Part shown: positions 16,211 through 28,218 of the stretch, piece by piece
Layout of the letters: every line of letters begins with the position of its first letter
Numbering within the stretch: position 1 is the stretch's first letter
NCBI RefSeq assembly: GCF_004570875.1
Contig: NZ_SPQK01000005.1
Location: 1 to 64,000 of the forward strand
DNA length: 64,000 nucleotides
Direction of reading: 5' to 3'
Source of the DNA: Blastococcus sp. CT_GayMR16
Lineage (GTDB): Bacteria > Actinomycetota > Actinomycetes > Mycobacteriales > Geodermatophilaceae
Translations under genes and position numbers: made by a program
The notes under the pieces: model-generated
Told to the model about the DNA's origin: nothing
The model's database searches: none
The model's input: only the letters and a program-made list of their open reading frames with translations

Positions 16211-16782
16211 GTGCCCTGACCGAGAACCCCGACCCGCTGCGGCGCATCGCCCTCATCGCGGCCGCCGTCCTCGTACCGGTGATCGTGGCGTTCGCCGTCC
16301 TGGTGAACGTCCGCGGCGGCACCGAGGACACCGGCGGGCCGGCCGAGGTCGCAGGCGACACGTCCTCGCCACTGGAGGACCTTCCGGTGCTCCCGGTCGA
16401 GGTGCCCCCGGTGACGCCCGACGCCGACGCCGCCTGCCCCGCGCTGATGAGCGCCCTGCCCCTGGAGCTGTCCGGGGAGCCCTCCCGCCGGGTGCAGTCG
16501 GACTCGCCCTACGCCTACGCGTGGGGCGACCCGGCGATCGTGCTGGTCTGCGGCGTCGACCGCCCGGCCGGATACGTGGTCGGGGTCAGCGCCATCCAGA
16601 TCAACGGCGTCCAGTGGTACGTCGACACCGACGACCCCGAGACCACCGTCTGGACGACGGTCGACCGGCCCGTCTACGTGCAGATCTCCCTGCCGGCGTC
16701 GGTCGACAGCGCGCCCGTCACCGCGCTGACCACGCAGATCGCCCAGGCCCTCCCCTACCGGGAGCCGCGACCCGGCCCGTGA
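16207..16782 (+). CDS. DUF3515 membrane-anchored protein
   Basis: DUF3515 family protein with an N-terminal membrane helix and an extracytoplasmic domain carrying two conserved Cys (ADAACPALMSAL and IVLVCGVDRP). The first ATG/GTG/TTG in frame is GTG 16279, but the hydrophobic helix (LRRIALIAAAVLVPVIVAF) begins upstream of it, so the true start is probably earlier. The only candidates are CTG 16207, whose CTGA overlaps the previous stop, and CTG 16216. I annotate 16207 (191 aa). The function is unknown. It sits near thiL and ddl as in mycobacteria (Rv2980). It ends four bases from the convergent lipoprotein gene. Confidence 0.8.
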   Translation: MSALTENPDPLRRIALIAAAVLVPVIVAFAVLVNVRGGTEDTGGPAEVAGDTSSPLEDLPVLPVEVPPVTPDADAACPALMSALPLELSGEPSRRVQSDSPYAYAWGDPAIVLVCGVDRPAGYVVGVSAIQINGVQWYVDTDDPETTVWTTVDRPVYVQISLPASVDSAPVTALTTQIAQALPYREPRPGP

Positions 16783-16786
16783 GCGG

Positions 16787-17449
16787 TCACGGCGGCAGCC
16801 GGTCCAGCTGCGCCTCGACCACCGCCCGGACCTCTTCCTCGGCCGCGCCCAGGGAGTCGGCGACCGAGGTCACCGCGACGCTGAACCGCCCGTGGCCGCA
16901 CCAGGCGAGCGCGGCAGGGCCGCCCAGCGCCTCCTGCCCGTCCGCGTCGTCCACGGTGAGCATCCGACAGCCACCCGGCAGCTCCGCCGGGTTCTCGTGG
17001 AGGACACCGTCGTAGTGCTCGGCGTCGTTACGCGCGAGGTCCTCGGCGTACGCCCCCGCACCGGCCCGCGACTCGAACTGGTCGACGAAGACACCCGTCA
17101 TCGGTCCGGAGCCGGTACCCCAGAACCGCTCCCACCCGTGGCGGTAGCCGTAGCCCTCGAGCACGTCCCGCTCCCGGGCCGGGTCGTCGGAGTAGTCGGC
17201 GATGTCGTCGACGGCCTTCGCCCCCGCCGGCGGCTCCAGCTCCTGGTCGGGCAGCCGCGGCAGACCCGAGGGCACCTCGCCGACCACGAGCGCGCCCAGG
17301 TCCGCGGAGGACTCCGGGAACGTCCCGGTCTCCGCCGCCGCCGGCACCCCGTCGACGTAGCGGGAGCAACCGACCGTGGCCGGCAGGCACGGCAGGACGA
17401 CGAGCAGGACGGCGGTCCGGAGGTTCGGGGACGACCGCCCGGGGATCAC
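16787..17449 (-). CDS. Putative lipoprotein of unknown function
   Basis: 220-aa protein with a lipoprotein-like signal: positively charged N-terminus, hydrophobic stretch [15 protein letters not shown] and the Cys in VGCSRY. The exported part has [12 protein letters not shown] and [12 protein letters not shown] segments and a Cys in [15 protein letters not shown] do not recognise a family with certainty. The GTG start overlaps the ddl stop (GTGA), so it is coupled to the cell-wall gene and probably acts at the envelope. Confidence 0.75.
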   Translation of the reverse strand: MIPGRSSPNLRTAVLLVVLPCLPATVGCSRYVDGVPAAAETGTFPESSADLGALVVGEVPSGLPRLPDQELEPPAGAKAVDDIADYSDDPARERDVLEGYGYRHGWERFWGTGSGPMTGVFVDQFESRAGAGAYAEDLARNDAEHYDGVLHENPAELPGGCRMLTVDDADGQEALGGPAALAWCGHGRFSVAVTSVADSLGAAEEEVRAVVEAQLDRLPP

Positions 17450-18573
17450 CGCGCCGGCCGCGGGACCGAGGCGAGCGCCGACTCGATCAGCCGGTCGACC
17501 AGCTCCGGGTAGGTCACGCCGCTGGCCGCCCACATCCGCGGGAACATCGAGATCGGTGTGAAGCCGGGCATCGTGTTGACCTCGTTGATCACGAGGTGGT
17601 CGCTGCCGTCGGGCGCCGTCGCGAGGAAGAAGTCCACCCGCGCGAGGCCGCGGCAGTCCATCGCGAGGTAGGCCCGGCGGGAGGCCTCCTGCACGGCCGC
17701 GGTCTGCTCGGGGCTCAGGTCGGCCGGGACGTCGAAGTCGACCGAGTCGTCGAGGTACTTCGCCGAGAAGTCGTACCAGTCCACACCGGGCCGCAGCCGG
17801 ATCTCGGCGGGCAGGCTGGCCTCGGGCAGCCCGGCGCCCCGGGGGGCAAGCACGCCGCACTCGATCTCCCGGCCCGGCACCGACGCCTCGACGATCACCT
17901 TCGGGTCGACCGCCGCCGCCGTCGCCACCGCGGAAGGGAACTGCGCCCAGTCGGTGACCTTGGTGATCCCGATGCTCGACCCGGCCCGCGACGGCTTCAC
18001 GAAGACCGGGAGGCCCAGGCGCTCGCGGGCGGCCTCGTCCAGAACGGCGGGATCGGCGCACACCGCACCGTCGGCGTCGCGGAGCACCACGTGGTCGCCC
18101 TGCGGCAGGCCCGCGGCCGCGAGCAGCTTCTTGGTGAACTCCTTGTCCATGGACGCCGCGCTGGCGAACACGCCGGAGCCCACGTACGGCAGGCCGGCCA
18201 TCTCCAGCAGGCCCTGGATCGTCCCGTCCTCACCGTAGGCGCCGTGCAGGACGGGGAAGACGACGTCGACCTCGGTGAGCGCCGGGACGATCGCCGCCGC
18301 GGGGTCCAGGACGGCGAGTCCCGGACCGGCCGGATCGCCCACGAGGGACACCGCCGTCCCGCCGGACACCTCGGGCAGCGTGCCGTCGGTGATCGCCAGC
18401 CGCTGGTCGGGATCGGCGAGCACCCAGCCCCCGTCGGCCGTGATGCCGACGGGCACGACCTCGTAGCGGTCGGGATCCAGTGCGCCGATGACGCTCCCGG
18501 CCGACACGCAGGAGATGGCGTGCTCGGCGCTACGGCCCCCGAACACGACCGCGACACGCACCTTGTCACCCAT
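17446..18573 (-). CDS. ddl: D-alanine--D-alanine ligase
   Basis: 375-aa ATP-grasp ligase making the D-Ala-D-Ala dipeptide for peptidoglycan. N-terminal [13 protein letters not shown], central [16 protein letters not shown] with [11 protein letters not shown], and C-terminal metal-binding [17 protein letters not shown] are all present. Length and motif order are normal. It begins the ddl-lipoprotein pair; the divergent Pcs-like gene starts about 60 bases upstream. Confidence 0.96.
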   Translation of the reverse strand: MGDKVRVAVVFGGRSAEHAISCVSAGSVIGALDPDRYEVVPVGITADGGWVLADPDQRLAITDGTLPEVSGGTAVSLVGDPAGPGLAVLDPAAAIVPALTEVDVVFPVLHGAYGEDGTIQGLLEMAGLPYVGSGVFASAASMDKEFTKKLLAAAGLPQGDHVVLRDADGAVCADPAVLDEAARERLGLPVFVKPSRAGSSIGITKVTDWAQFPSAVATAAAVDPKVIVEASVPGREIECGVLAPRGAGLPEASLPAEIRLRPGVDWYDFSAKYLDDSVDFDVPADLSPEQTAAVQEASRRAYLAMDCRGLARVDFFLATAPDGSDHLVINEVNTMPGFTPISMFPRMWAASGVTYPELVDRLIESALASVPRPAR

Positions 18574-18617
18574 GCAGGGCCCCGTTCCGGCTCATCGTCG
18601 CGACCCTAGCCGAGGCG

Positions 18618-19421
18618 GTGTGGCAACCTCTCGACGTGCGCGAGAACGCGGTCCCCGTCGACAGCGCCGCGCCCCCCTCCTTCCCGCTCGGCCTGCGGCT
18701 GGCCGGTGCCGCCGTCCACCTGTACACCGCCCTGGGCGCCGTCCTGGGGTTCTGGATCGTCATCGCCGCCTTCCGGGGCGAGGTCGTCGCCGCGCTGTGG
18801 CTGGGCCTGGCGACGCTGTTCGTCGACGGCACCGACGGGATGCTCGCGCGGCACTTCCGGGTGAAGGAGACGATCCCCTGGTTCGACGGGGCCCGGATGG
18901 ACGACATCGTCGACTACCTCACCTACGTCTTCGCCCCGATCGTCCTGCTCTGGACGACGGACCGGCTCCCCGACGGCCTGATCGGCTGGGTGCTGGCGGC
19001 GCTGCCGCTGCTGGCCTCCTGCTACCAGTTCTGCCGGGTCGACGCGAAGACGGCCGACCACTTCTTCCTGGGCTTCCCCAGCTACTGGAACGTGGTCGCC
19101 TTCTACGCGATCGTGCTCGACGTCGGCCCGACGGGAGTGGCGATCGCGCTCGTCGTCCTCACCGTGCTGGTGTTCGTGCCGGTGCGCTACGTCTACCCGT
19201 CGCGCACCAAGTTGCTGCGCAGCCTCAACCTGGCGCTGGCCGGCACGTGGCTGGTCACCTACGCCGTCCTGCTCGCGCAGTACCCGGACCCGCACCCGGT
19301 CGTCGTGGCTCTGAGCCTCGCCTATCTCGTCTACTACGTCGGCCTGAGCCTGTACCTCACGGTCGGCACGCGGCTGGGCTCACGTCGCGGCTCACGTCAG
19401 GCCGTCGAGCCCGGCCGCTAG
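18618..19421 (+). CDS. CDP-alcohol phosphatidyltransferase, Pcs-like
   Basis: 267-aa integral membrane enzyme. The CDP-alcohol phosphotransferase motif is seen as DGTDGMLARHF...DGARMDDIVDYLTYV (D-G-x2-A-R ... G-x3-D-x3-D), with about eight hydrophobic helices. The sequence around the motif, including FVDGTDG, DDIVDYLTYVFAP and the FFLGFPSYWN segment, resembles phosphatidylcholine synthase (Pcs), which condenses choline with CDP-diacylglycerol. The substrate here is inferred, not proven. The start could be GTG 18618 or GTG 18636. The 3' end overlaps the convergent PLP gene by 30 bases. Confidence 0.82.
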   Translation: MWQPLDVRENAVPVDSAAPPSFPLGLRLAGAAVHLYTALGAVLGFWIVIAAFRGEVVAALWLGLATLFVDGTDGMLARHFRVKETIPWFDGARMDDIVDYLTYVFAPIVLLWTTDRLPDGLIGWVLAALPLLASCYQFCRVDAKTADHFFLGFPSYWNVVAFYAIVLDVGPTGVAIALVVLTVLVFVPVRYVYPSRTKLLRSLNLALAGTWLVTYAVLLAQYPDPHPVVVALSLAYLVYYVGLSLYLTVGTRLGSRRGSRQAVEPGR

Positions 19422-20522
19422 GTCCACGACGAGGTCGTCGGTGTCCTCGATGCCGCACGACAGCCGCACGAAGCCCGGCGGGACGGCGTCCCCGCCCCAC
19501 TGGGCACGGCGGTCGATCGTGCTGTGCACCCCGCCGAAGCTGGTTGCGGCCGTCCACAGCCGGGTGCGCGACAGCAGCGTCGAGACGGCGGCCTCGTCGG
19601 CCAGGACGGCGGACACGACCCCGTTGGGACGCAGCATCTGCCGGGACGCGAGCTCGAACGACGGGTCCCCGGCGCGCCACGGCCAGCGGACGCCGGTCAC
19701 CGCCGGAGAGCCGGCCAACAGGTCGGCGACCGCCGCGGCGTTCGTCGCCTGCCGGGCCAGCCGCAGGTCCAGCGTGCTCATCGAGCGATGGCCGAGCCAG
19801 GCCTCGAACGGCCCCGGGGTGTTCCCCGTGTTGTTGCGCCACCGCTGGATCGCGGCGAACAGCTCGTCGTCGGTCGTGCTCACGTGGCCGAGCAGCAGGT
19901 CGCTGTGCCCGGTCAGGGCCTTGGTGTCGCTGCCCACGGTCAGGTCGGCGCCCAGTTCCAGCGGGCGCTGCCCGAGCGGCGTCGCCGTGGTGTTGTCGAC
20001 GGCGACCAGCGCCCCGGCCGCGTGCGCCGCACGCGCGACGGCGGCGATGTCGCAGACGTCGAGCAGCGGGTTGCTGGGCGTCTCGAGGAAGACCAATCGG
20101 GCGCCGTCCAGATCACCCCGCGCCGCGACCGCCTCGATCTCCGGCGTCGCGACGTAGTCCACCCGGACCCCGAACCGCTCCAGCTCGTCCCGGGCGAGGA
20201 GACGGGTCGTGTAGTAGCCGTCCGACGGCAGGACCACCCGGTCTCCCGCGCTCACGCAGGCGAACACGGCCGCACTGATCGCGGCCATCCCCGTCGCGAA
20301 GGACAGGCAGCGACCGCCGTCGAGCGCACCGACCGCGGACTCGAAGTCGCGCAGCGTCGGGTGCTCGGTGCGGGCGTAGGCGTCCGCGCCGTGGGCGCGC
20401 GGCGGCTGGTCGCCCAGGTGGAACGGCGCGGCGAACACCGGGGACGGCCGCAGCGGCGCCCCCGGGACGGCGACCCCCTCCCCCGCGCGCACCGACCGGG
20501 TGCCATCACCCCACGAGCTCAC
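19392..20522 (-). CDS. Cystathionine gamma-lyase/synthase family PLP enzyme
   Basis: 376-aa trans-sulfuration enzyme. Landmarks: [14 protein letters not shown] near the N-terminus, substrate/PLP region [12 protein letters not shown], aspartate for the PLP nitrogen in [11 protein letters not shown], and the PLP lysine in [16 protein letters not shown]. The C-terminal [13 protein letters not shown] and [13 protein letters not shown] are classic. Whether it cleaves cystathionine or makes it cannot be told from sequence. Its ATG overlaps the gpsA stop by four bases, an odd coupling to phospholipid genes. Confidence 0.88.
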   Translation of the reverse strand: MSSWGDGTRSVRAGEGVAVPGAPLRPSPVFAAPFHLGDQPPRAHGADAYARTEHPTLRDFESAVGALDGGRCLSFATGMAAISAAVFACVSAGDRVVLPSDGYYTTRLLARDELERFGVRVDYVATPEIEAVAARGDLDGARLVFLETPSNPLLDVCDIAAVARAAHAAGALVAVDNTTATPLGQRPLELGADLTVGSDTKALTGHSDLLLGHVSTTDDELFAAIQRWRNNTGNTPGPFEAWLGHRSMSTLDLRLARQATNAAAVADLLAGSPAVTGVRWPWRAGDPSFELASRQMLRPNGVVSAVLADEAAVSTLLSRTRLWTAATSFGGVHSTIDRRAQWGGDAVPPGFVRLSCGIEDTDDLVVDLAAGLDGLT

Positions 20523-21514
20523 TCCGGCTTCGCCTCGCGCGACATGATCTCCTTCACCATGTTCGCCGGGGACTCCCCCTCGTGGCAGACCCGGACGACG
20601 GCCTCGGTGATCGGGACGTCGACCCCGTGGGCGCGCGCGAGGTCGAGCACCGACCGGCAGCTCTTCACGCCCTCGGCGGTCTGGCGGGTGCTCTCCTGCA
20701 CCTCCTGGACCGACATGCCCTGGCCGAGCTTCTCCCCGAAGGTCCGGTTGCGGGACAGCGGCGAGCTGCAGGTGGCCACCAGGTCACCGAGCCCGGCGAG
20801 ACCGGCGAACGTGGTCAGCTCGGCACCCAGCGCCATGCCCAGCCGGGCGGTCTCGGCCAGCCCTCGGGTGATCAGCGAGGCACGCGTGTTGTCGCCGAAC
20901 CCCAGCCCCTCCGCGATGCCCGCGGCGAGCGCGATGACGTTCTTGACCGCCCCCCCGAGCTCGCAGCCGACCATGTCCGGGTTCGTGTACGGCCGGAAGT
21001 ACGGCGTGTGGCACGCCGCCTGCAGCGCCGCCGCACGGTCGGCGTCCAGGCAGGCGATCACGGTCGCGGCGGGCTGCTGCTCGGCGATCTCGCGGGCCAG
21101 GTTCGGGCCGGAGATGACCGCGACGCGCTCCGGAGCTGCGCCGGTCACCTCGCAGATGACCTCGCTCATCCGCTTCGTCGTCCCCAGCTCGATGCCCTTC
21201 ATGAGCGAGAGGAGCGTCGAGTCCGGCGGCAGCAGCGACGCCCACTCGGTGAGGTTGTCGCGCAGCGACTGCGACGGGACGGCGAGGACGACGATCTGGG
21301 CGTCCAGCAGCGCCTCGGCCGGGTCCGCGGTCGCGCGCACCGCCGAGGGGAGCTGGATGCCGGGGAGGTAGTCGCGGTTCTCGCGGTCGTCGGTGATGGA
21401 CTTCGCCAGTTCGGGACGGCGGGCGTGCAGGGTGACCTGGCAGCCGGCGTCGGCCATCACCTTGGCGAAGGTGGTGCCCCACGAGCCCGCCCCCAGGACC
21501 GCGGCGCGGATCAT
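20519..21514 (-). CDS. gpsA: NAD(P)H-dependent glycerol-3-phosphate dehydrogenase
   Basis: 331-aa enzyme reducing dihydroxyacetone phosphate to sn-glycerol-3-phosphate for phospholipid synthesis. Nucleotide loop [14 protein letters not shown] is at residues 7-20; the active-site Lys lies in [17 protein letters not shown] with [15 protein letters not shown] following. Normal length. It overlaps plsC upstream and the PLP gene downstream by four bases each, forming a tightly coupled plsC-gpsA-PLP run. Confidence 0.96.
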   Translation of the reverse strand: MIRAAVLGAGSWGTTFAKVMADAGCQVTLHARRPELAKSITDDRENRDYLPGIQLPSAVRATADPAEALLDAQIVVLAVPSQSLRDNLTEWASLLPPDSTLLSLMKGIELGTTKRMSEVICEVTGAAPERVAVISGPNLAREIAEQQPAATVIACLDADRAAALQAACHTPYFRPYTNPDMVGCELGGAVKNVIALAAGIAEGLGFGDNTRASLITRGLAETARLGMALGAELTTFAGLAGLGDLVATCSSPLSRNRTFGEKLGQGMSVQEVQESTRQTAEGVKSCRSVLDLARAHGVDVPITEAVVRVCHEGESPANMVKEIMSREAKPE

Positions 21515-22329
21515 GCCGCGCTCCCGGACAGGTCACCGGGGAGCTCGTGCCGGGGGCGGGGGTGGAACGTCAGCGGAGCGGGTTCCTGGCGGAGCTCGGC
21601 GAGCTGCTCGCGCACCCGGGACATGATCAGGTCGGTCGTCTCCCTCAGCAGTTGGCCGGACAGCGGCGCGCCGTCGCGGACGGCCGCCCTGGCGGCGGAC
21701 AGGTCGACGGGCTCGCCGACCAGGTAGTCGGCGGGCACGCGGAAGCGCAGGTACAGCTTCTTGCGGTGGTAGTCGTGCACCCGCTGCGGTCCCCACTGCG
21801 CGACCGGGAGGACGACGGCGTCGGTGGTCAGCGCGAGGCGCGCCACCCCGGTGCGTGCCTGCATGGGCCACCAGTCGGGGTCACGGGTGACCGAGCCCTC
21901 GGGGTAGATCACGATGACGTTGCCCGCGTCGAGGTCGGCCTTGGCGGCGTCGAGGGCGGCGTGCGCGTCGACGGAGAAGCGGGCGACCGGGATCTGCCCG
22001 GAGCTGCGCAGCAGCGTTCCGGCGAACCCCTTGAACACCGACTGCTTCGCCAGGAAGTGCGGCAGCCGGCCGCTGTCGAAGACGAGCCGGGCGCAGGCGA
22101 GCGGGTCGAGCACCGAGACGTGGTTGGCCACCAGGAGCACCGGCCCACGGGCGGGAATCCGCTCCGCGTGCCGGTAGCGCAGCCGGAACATCAGCGAGGC
22201 CACCGGGTAGACGACGATGATCGCCGCCCACATCCCGTAGGACAGCCATCCGCGGGTGCGCCACTTCGCGGGACGGCGGTCGGCCCGGTCCTCGACCGCA
22301 GCGACCCCCGTCGGCGTCTCCTCGGCCAC
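21511..22329 (-). CDS. plsC: 1-acyl-sn-glycerol-3-phosphate acyltransferase
   Basis: 272-aa lysophosphatidate acyltransferase making phosphatidate. Motif I NHVSVLD (H-x4-D) and motif [10 protein letters not shown] are present, with a hydrophobic N-terminal segment ([18 protein letters not shown]) that would anchor it to the membrane. I chose the GTG at 22329 ([12 protein letters not shown]). It is directly upstream of gpsA, which supplies its precursor pathway. Confidence 0.92.
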   Translation of the reverse strand: MAEETPTGVAAVEDRADRRPAKWRTRGWLSYGMWAAIIVVYPVASLMFRLRYRHAERIPARGPVLLVANHVSVLDPLACARLVFDSGRLPHFLAKQSVFKGFAGTLLRSSGQIPVARFSVDAHAALDAAKADLDAGNVIVIYPEGSVTRDPDWWPMQARTGVARLALTTDAVVLPVAQWGPQRVHDYHRKKLYLRFRVPADYLVGEPVDLSAARAAVRDGAPLSGQLLRETTDLIMSRVREQLAELRQEPAPLTFHPRPRHELPGDLSGSAA

Positions 22330-22458
22330 TGGCCCCCTCCCTGGTCTGCTCCAGCTGGTGTGATCCTGCCCATGATCGACCCCTCGCGTCGGCCTGGCGC
22401 GCACCGGGGGGTGACGCCACCCGTTCGGGCCGACCGGCCTGTGTGCTCACATGGGTGG

Positions 22459-23088
22459 GTGCAGAGCTGGTCGGTCGTCGTCCCGGCCAAACGCCTGGCT
22501 GTCGCGAAGACCCGCCTGCGGCCGCTCACCCACGCCCTCGGGCCCGCGCATGGGGAACTGGTGCTCGCCCTGCTGGCCGACACGGTCGCCGCGGCGGTCG
22601 CCTGTCCCGCCGTCGCCGAGGTGGTCGTGGTGACCGACGACCCCGCCGCGACCGACGTGGTGCACGGGCTCGGCGCCCGCACGGTCACCGACGAGCCCGA
22701 CCGGGGGCTGAACCCCGCCCTGGAGCACGGCGCGCGCAGCGCCGCCGGGCCCGCCGTCGCGGCGCTCTCCTCCGACCTCGCCGCGCTGCGCCCCGAGGAG
22801 CTCGCCGCCGCACTGGAGGCGGCGACCGCGTTCCTCCGCGCCTTCGTCGCCGACGCACAGGGCACGGGGACGACGCTGCTCACGGCCGTCGGCGTCCCAC
22901 TGGACCCGGGGTTCGGTCCCGGCTCCGCCCAGGCCCACCGGACCAGCGGCGCCAGGGCGCTCACCGGTTCGTGGCCCGGTCTGGTCCGCGACGTCGACAC
23001 CGATGCCGATCTCGACGCGGCGCTCCTCCTCGGGGCGGGGCCCCGGACGACCGAGTGGATCCGCCGGCTCCGGCCGGCCGGCACCTGA
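22459..23088 (+). CDS. cofC: 2-phospho-L-lactate (phosphoenolpyruvate) guanylyltransferase
   Basis: 209-aa enzyme that activates the side-chain precursor of coenzyme F420 with GTP. The N-terminus VVVPAKRLAVAKTRLRP is the nucleotidyltransferase loop, followed by VVVVTDDPAA, DEPDRGLNPALEHG and the ALSSDLAALRPEEL segment (metal-binding Asp). In actinobacteria the substrate is phosphoenolpyruvate. The start is GTG 22459. As in mycobacteria (Rv2983) it lies next to gpsA and ppk. Confidence 0.9.
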   Translation: MQSWSVVVPAKRLAVAKTRLRPLTHALGPAHGELVLALLADTVAAAVACPAVAEVVVVTDDPAATDVVHGLGARTVTDEPDRGLNPALEHGARSAAGPAVAALSSDLAALRPEELAAALEAATAFLRAFVADAQGTGTTLLTAVGVPLDPGFGPGSAQAHRTSGARALTGSWPGLVRDVDTDADLDAALLLGAGPRTTEWIRRLRPAGT

Positions 23089-23127
23089 GGTGCCGCACCG
23101 TTCACCTCGGTGCGGCACGATGAGCCC

Positions 23128-25200
23128 GTGCCCACCGAGAGCCCGACCCGGACCACTCCGCTGCCGGCCGACCGGTTCCTGAACCGGGAGCTGTCCTGGC
23201 TCGACTTCAACGCGCGGGTCCTGGAGCTCGCCGAGGACGACACCCTGCCGCTGCTGGAGCGGGTGAAGTTCCTGGCGATCTTCGCGAGCAACCTCGACGA
23301 GTTCTACATGGTGCGCATCGCGGGCCTGAAGCGCCGCCAGACGACCGGTCTCACGGTCCGGTCACCCGACGGCCTGACCATCCGCGAGCAGCTCGAGCTC
23401 GTCACCCAGCGGACCCAGGACCTCGTCCAGCGGCAGGCAGAGGTGTTCATCAAGGACATCACCCCGCGGCTCGAGGACGCCGGCATCCGGATCGTGCACT
23501 GGGAGGACCTGGCCGACGACGACGCCCGGCGGCTGCGCGAGTACTTCCGCGACCAGGTGTTCCCGGTGCTGACGCCCCTGGCGGTCGACCCGGCGCACCC
23601 CTTCCCCTACATCAGCGGCCTGTCGCTGAACCTCGCAGTGAGCGTCCGCGACCCCGACTCGGGTGTCGCCCACTTCGCCCGTGTGAAGGTCCCGAACAAC
23701 GTGCCGCGGTTCGTGCAGGTGGGTCCGGTCGCGGAGACGGCGACCTTCCTCCCGCTCGAGGACCTCATCGCCGCACACCTGCCGGCGCTCTTCCCCGGTC
23801 TCGACGTCGTGTCCCACCACCTGTTCCGGGTCACCCGCAACGCCGACCTGGAGGTGGAGGAGGACCGCGACGAGGACCTGCTGCAGGCCTTGGAGCGCGA
23901 GCTCGCCCGGCGCCGGTTCGGTCCCGCCGTCCGGCTCGAGGTGACCGAGACGATGGACCCGCAGATCCTCGAGGTCCTGCTGTCGGAGATGGAGATGAAG
24001 CCGCACGACGTCCTCCAGGTCCCCGGCCTGCTGGACCTGTCCGCACTCTGGGCCCTCTACGCCCTCGACCGGCCCGAGCTCAAGGACGAGCCGTTCGTGC
24101 CGGCGACCCACCCGCGCCTGTCGGACGGCGAGACGCCCAAGAGCGTCTTCGCGACCCTGCGCGAGGGCGACGTGCTGCTCCACCACCCGTACCACTCGTT
24201 CGCCACCAGCGTGCAGCGGTTCATCGAGCAGGCTGCCGCCGACCCGAACGTGCTGGCGATCAAGCAGACGCTCTACCGCACCTCGGGCGACTCCCCCATC
24301 GTCACCGCGCTGATCGAGGCAGCCGAGGCCGGCAAGCAGGTCGTCGTCCTGGTGGAGATCAAGGCGCGGTTCGACGAGGAGGCCAACATCACCTGGGCCC
24401 GCTCGCTGGAGCGCGCCGGGTGCCACGTCGTCTACGGACTGGTCGGCCTCAAGACCCACTGCAAGACCGCGCTCGTGGTCCGGCGGGAGCACGGGGTGCT
24501 GCGCCGCTACTGCCACATCGGCACGGGCAACTACAACCCGAAGACCGCCCGGCTCTACGAGGACCTCGGCATCCTCACCGCCGACCCGCGGGTGGGGGCC
24601 GATCTCACCGACCTGTTCAACACCCTCACCGGCTACTCCCGGCAGACGAACTACCGGACCCTCATGGTGGCGCCGCACGGCGTCCGCGCGGGGCTGATCG
24701 AGAAGATCCGCCGCGAGGCCCGGCACGCGGGCGAGGGCAAGCCCTCGGGCATCCGGTTCAAACTGAACTCGCTGGTCGACGAGCGCATCACCGACGCCCT
24801 CTACGAGGCATCGGGCGCGGGCGTCCCGATCGACCTGCTGATCCGCGGCATCTGCGCGCTGCGCCCGGGGGTGCCCGGGATGTCGGAGAACATCCGGGTG
24901 CGGTCGATCGTCGGCCGATTCTTGGAGCACTCGCGGGTGATGTCGTTCGTCAACGACGGGGACCGGGAGTTCTGGATCGGGAGTGCCGACCTGATGCACC
25001 GCAACCTCGACCGCCGGGTCGAGGTCCTGCTCCGGGTCTGCGACGAGTCCGCCCGCGCCGAGCTGCACCGGATCCTCGAGGCCGCCCTGGACCCGGACGT
25101 CCGCTGCTGGGAGCTGGGCAGCGACGGGGCCTGGACCCATCAGGACGGGCAGGACTTCCAGGCCGCGATGCTGGAGCGTGTCGGTGAGCTCACCGCCTGA
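23128..25200 (+). CDS. ppk1: Polyphosphate kinase 1
   Basis: 690-aa enzyme polymerising the gamma-phosphate of ATP into polyphosphate. N-terminal [22 protein letters not shown]-site [25 protein letters not shown], and the phospho-His region [19 protein letters not shown] are all diagnostic. I chose GTG 23128; GTG 23110 would add six residues. The last bases overlap the MutT1-like gene start, so the two are coupled, as in mycobacteria. Confidence 0.96.
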   Translation: MPTESPTRTTPLPADRFLNRELSWLDFNARVLELAEDDTLPLLERVKFLAIFASNLDEFYMVRIAGLKRRQTTGLTVRSPDGLTIREQLELVTQRTQDLVQRQAEVFIKDITPRLEDAGIRIVHWEDLADDDARRLREYFRDQVFPVLTPLAVDPAHPFPYISGLSLNLAVSVRDPDSGVAHFARVKVPNNVPRFVQVGPVAETATFLPLEDLIAAHLPALFPGLDVVSHHLFRVTRNADLEVEEDRDEDLLQALERELARRRFGPAVRLEVTETMDPQILEVLLSEMEMKPHDVLQVPGLLDLSALWALYALDRPELKDEPFVPATHPRLSDGETPKSVFATLREGDVLLHHPYHSFATSVQRFIEQAAADPNVLAIKQTLYRTSGDSPIVTALIEAAEAGKQVVVLVEIKARFDEEANITWARSLERAGCHVVYGLVGLKTHCKTALVVRREHGVLRRYCHIGTGNYNPKTARLYEDLGILTADPRVGADLTDLFNTLTGYSRQTNYRTLMVAPHGVRAGLIEKIRREARHAGEGKPSGIRFKLNSLVDERITDALYEASGAGVPIDLLIRGICALRPGVPGMSENIRVRSIVGRFLEHSRVMSFVNDGDREFWIGSADLMHRNLDRRVEVLLRVCDESARAELHRILEAALDPDVRCWELGSDGAWTHQDGQDFQAAMLERVGELTA

Positions 25201-26113
25201 CCGGATCGTCGCGGCGGCCGGCGGCGCGGTGTGGCGGCACGCCCCGGACGGCGGCACGGAGGTCGCGGTGGTGCACCGCCCCCGCTACGACGACTGGTCG
25301 CTGCCCAAGGGCAAGCTCGACGCGGGTGAGCACGCGCTCGCCGCGGCGGTGCGCGAGGTCGTCGAGGAGACGGGGCTCGAGGTCGACGCCGGGCGGCGCA
25401 GCGTGCAGACCTGCTACGCCGTCCCCGAGGGCACCAAGCGCGTCGACTACTGGCTGATGCAGGCAGTCGGCGGAGACTTCGAGCCCAACGACGAGGTCGA
25501 CGAGCTGCGCTGGCTGCCGATCTCCGTGGCCGGGGAGCTCTGCTCGCACCAGCAGGACCGGGACGTGCTGACGGACCTGGCGCGGACCGACGTCCCCCGC
25601 ACGCCCACGCTGCTCCTGGTCCGGCACGGCCGGGCCGGGAACCGCTCGGACTGGGACGGTCCCGACGACCTGCGGCCGCTCGACCAGCGGGGCCGGGCGC
25701 AGGCCCAGCGGCTGGCCGAGGCCCTGCCGGTCTTCGGCCCGACGGCGGTGCTCTCGGCCCGGCGGACCCGGTGCGAGCAGACCGTCGCCCCGCTCGCCGA
25801 GGGCCTCGGGATCCCGGTGGCCGCCCTTCCCGAGCTCGGGGAGGAGGAGTTCTCGGCCGACCCCCAGGCCGGGATGGTCGCGATCGAGCGGCTGCTGACG
25901 CCTCGGACGGACCCGGGCGTGGTCGTCGTCTGCAGCCAGGGCGGGGCGATCCCGTCGGTGCTCATGGCCCTCGGCGTGCGCGCCGAGGGCGACCGGCTCT
26001 ACCCGCCGTCGGCCAAGGGCAGCGTCTGGGTACTGGGCGGCCGGGCCGGTGCGCTGAGCGCGGACTACTACCGCAACTTCGACCCCGACCCGGAGGCGCC
26101 GGCACTCAGATGA
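25178..26113 (+). CDS. mutT1: MutT1-like Nudix hydrolase with histidine phosphatase domain
   Basis: 311-aa two-domain protein. An N-terminal Nudix domain has the box [25 protein letters not shown] split over residues about 47-71 (G-x5-E-x7-R-E-x2-E-E-x-G). A C-terminal SixA/RHG phosphatase domain has [12 protein letters not shown] near residue 145 and a second catalytic His/Arg region ([13 protein letters not shown]). Mycobacterial MutT1 has this architecture and hydrolyses 8-oxo-GTP/dGTP and diadenosine polyphosphates. It overlaps ppk1 by 23 bases and leuD tail-to-tail by 8. Confidence 0.9.
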   Translation: MSVSSPPDRIVAAAGGAVWRHAPDGGTEVAVVHRPRYDDWSLPKGKLDAGEHALAAAVREVVEETGLEVDAGRRSVQTCYAVPEGTKRVDYWLMQAVGGDFEPNDEVDELRWLPISVAGELCSHQQDRDVLTDLARTDVPRTPTLLLVRHGRAGNRSDWDGPDDLRPLDQRGRAQAQRLAEALPVFGPTAVLSARRTRCEQTVAPLAEGLGIPVAALPELGEEEFSADPQAGMVAIERLLTPRTDPGVVVVCSQGGAIPSVLMALGVRAEGDRLYPPSAKGSVWVLGGRAGALSADYYRNFDPDPEAPALR

Positions 26114-26720
26114 CGGGAAGCGCCTTCGGGAGGAACGACGGCCGGCGCGCCTCGAACGCCTCGATGTCGGGCAGGTTCCGCTCGGTCAGCCCGACGTCGT
26201 CGAGTCCCTCCAGCAGTCGCCAGCGGGTGTACTCGTCGGTCCGGAACGGCACGGTCACGCCCTGTCCGCCCCCGGGGGAGTAGGTGACCTGCTGGGCCTG
26301 CAGGTCGACGGTCACGGGCAGTGCGGGCTCGGCCTCGACCGCGGCCCAGAGCGCCTCGACCTCCGGCTGCGGCAACAGCACCGTGAGCAGCCCCGACTTG
26401 GTCGAGTTGTTGCGGAAGATGTCGGCGAACCGGGAGCTGATGACGACGCGGAAGCCGCCGTCCAACAGCGCCCAGCACGCGTGCTCGCGCGAGGAGCCGG
26501 TGCCGAAGTCCGGTCCGGCCACGAGGATCGAGGCGCCGGCACACTGGGGCTGGTTCAGGACGAAGTCGGGCTCGTTCGTCCGCCAGGCCTTGAACAGGCC
26601 GTCCTCGAAGCCCGAGCGGGTGATCCGCTTGAGGTACTCCGCGGGGATGATCTGGTCGGTGTCGACGTTCGACCGCCGCAGCGGGGCGGCGGTGCCGGTG
26701 TGGGTGATGAACGCGTCCAT
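26106..26720 (-). CDS. leuD: 3-isopropylmalate dehydratase small subunit
   Basis: 204-aa small (swivel) subunit of isopropylmalate isomerase in leucine synthesis. The N-terminal [18 protein letters not shown] and the central [13 protein letters not shown] loop are the family signatures. It is 16 bases downstream of leuC on the same strand, so they form the leuCD operon. Confidence 0.96.
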   Translation of the reverse strand: MDAFITHTGTAAPLRRSNVDTDQIIPAEYLKRITRSGFEDGLFKAWRTNEPDFVLNQPQCAGASILVAGPDFGTGSSREHACWALLDGGFRVVISSRFADIFRNNSTKSGLLTVLLPQPEVEALWAAVEAEPALPVTVDLQAQQVTYSPGGGQGVTVPFRTDEYTRWRLLEGLDDVGLTERNLPDIEAFEARRPSFLPKALPVI

Positions 26721-26736
26721 ATTCAGAACTCCAGGG

Positions 26737-28149
<1,413 letters not shown>

Positions 28150-28169
28150 TGTTCTTCCCCTCAGCCGGC

Positions 28170-28212
28170 AAATCTCGCGCAGTTGAAATCTCATAGTGTG
28201 AGATGCGAGTAT
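28170..28212. promoter_or_regulatory. Divergent leuC / IclR promoter-operator
   Basis: The gap between leuC and its divergent regulator has a perfect inverted repeat ATCTCA-tagtg-TGAGAT (28188-28204) and a direct repeat of AAATCTC (28170-28176 and 28186-28192). A possible plus-strand promoter is TTGAAA (28183) with GAGTAT 18 bases on. IclR proteins bind such repeats, so this is the likely site of leuCD control and autoregulation. Confidence 0.6.
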
Positions 28213-28218
28213 TGCTGT

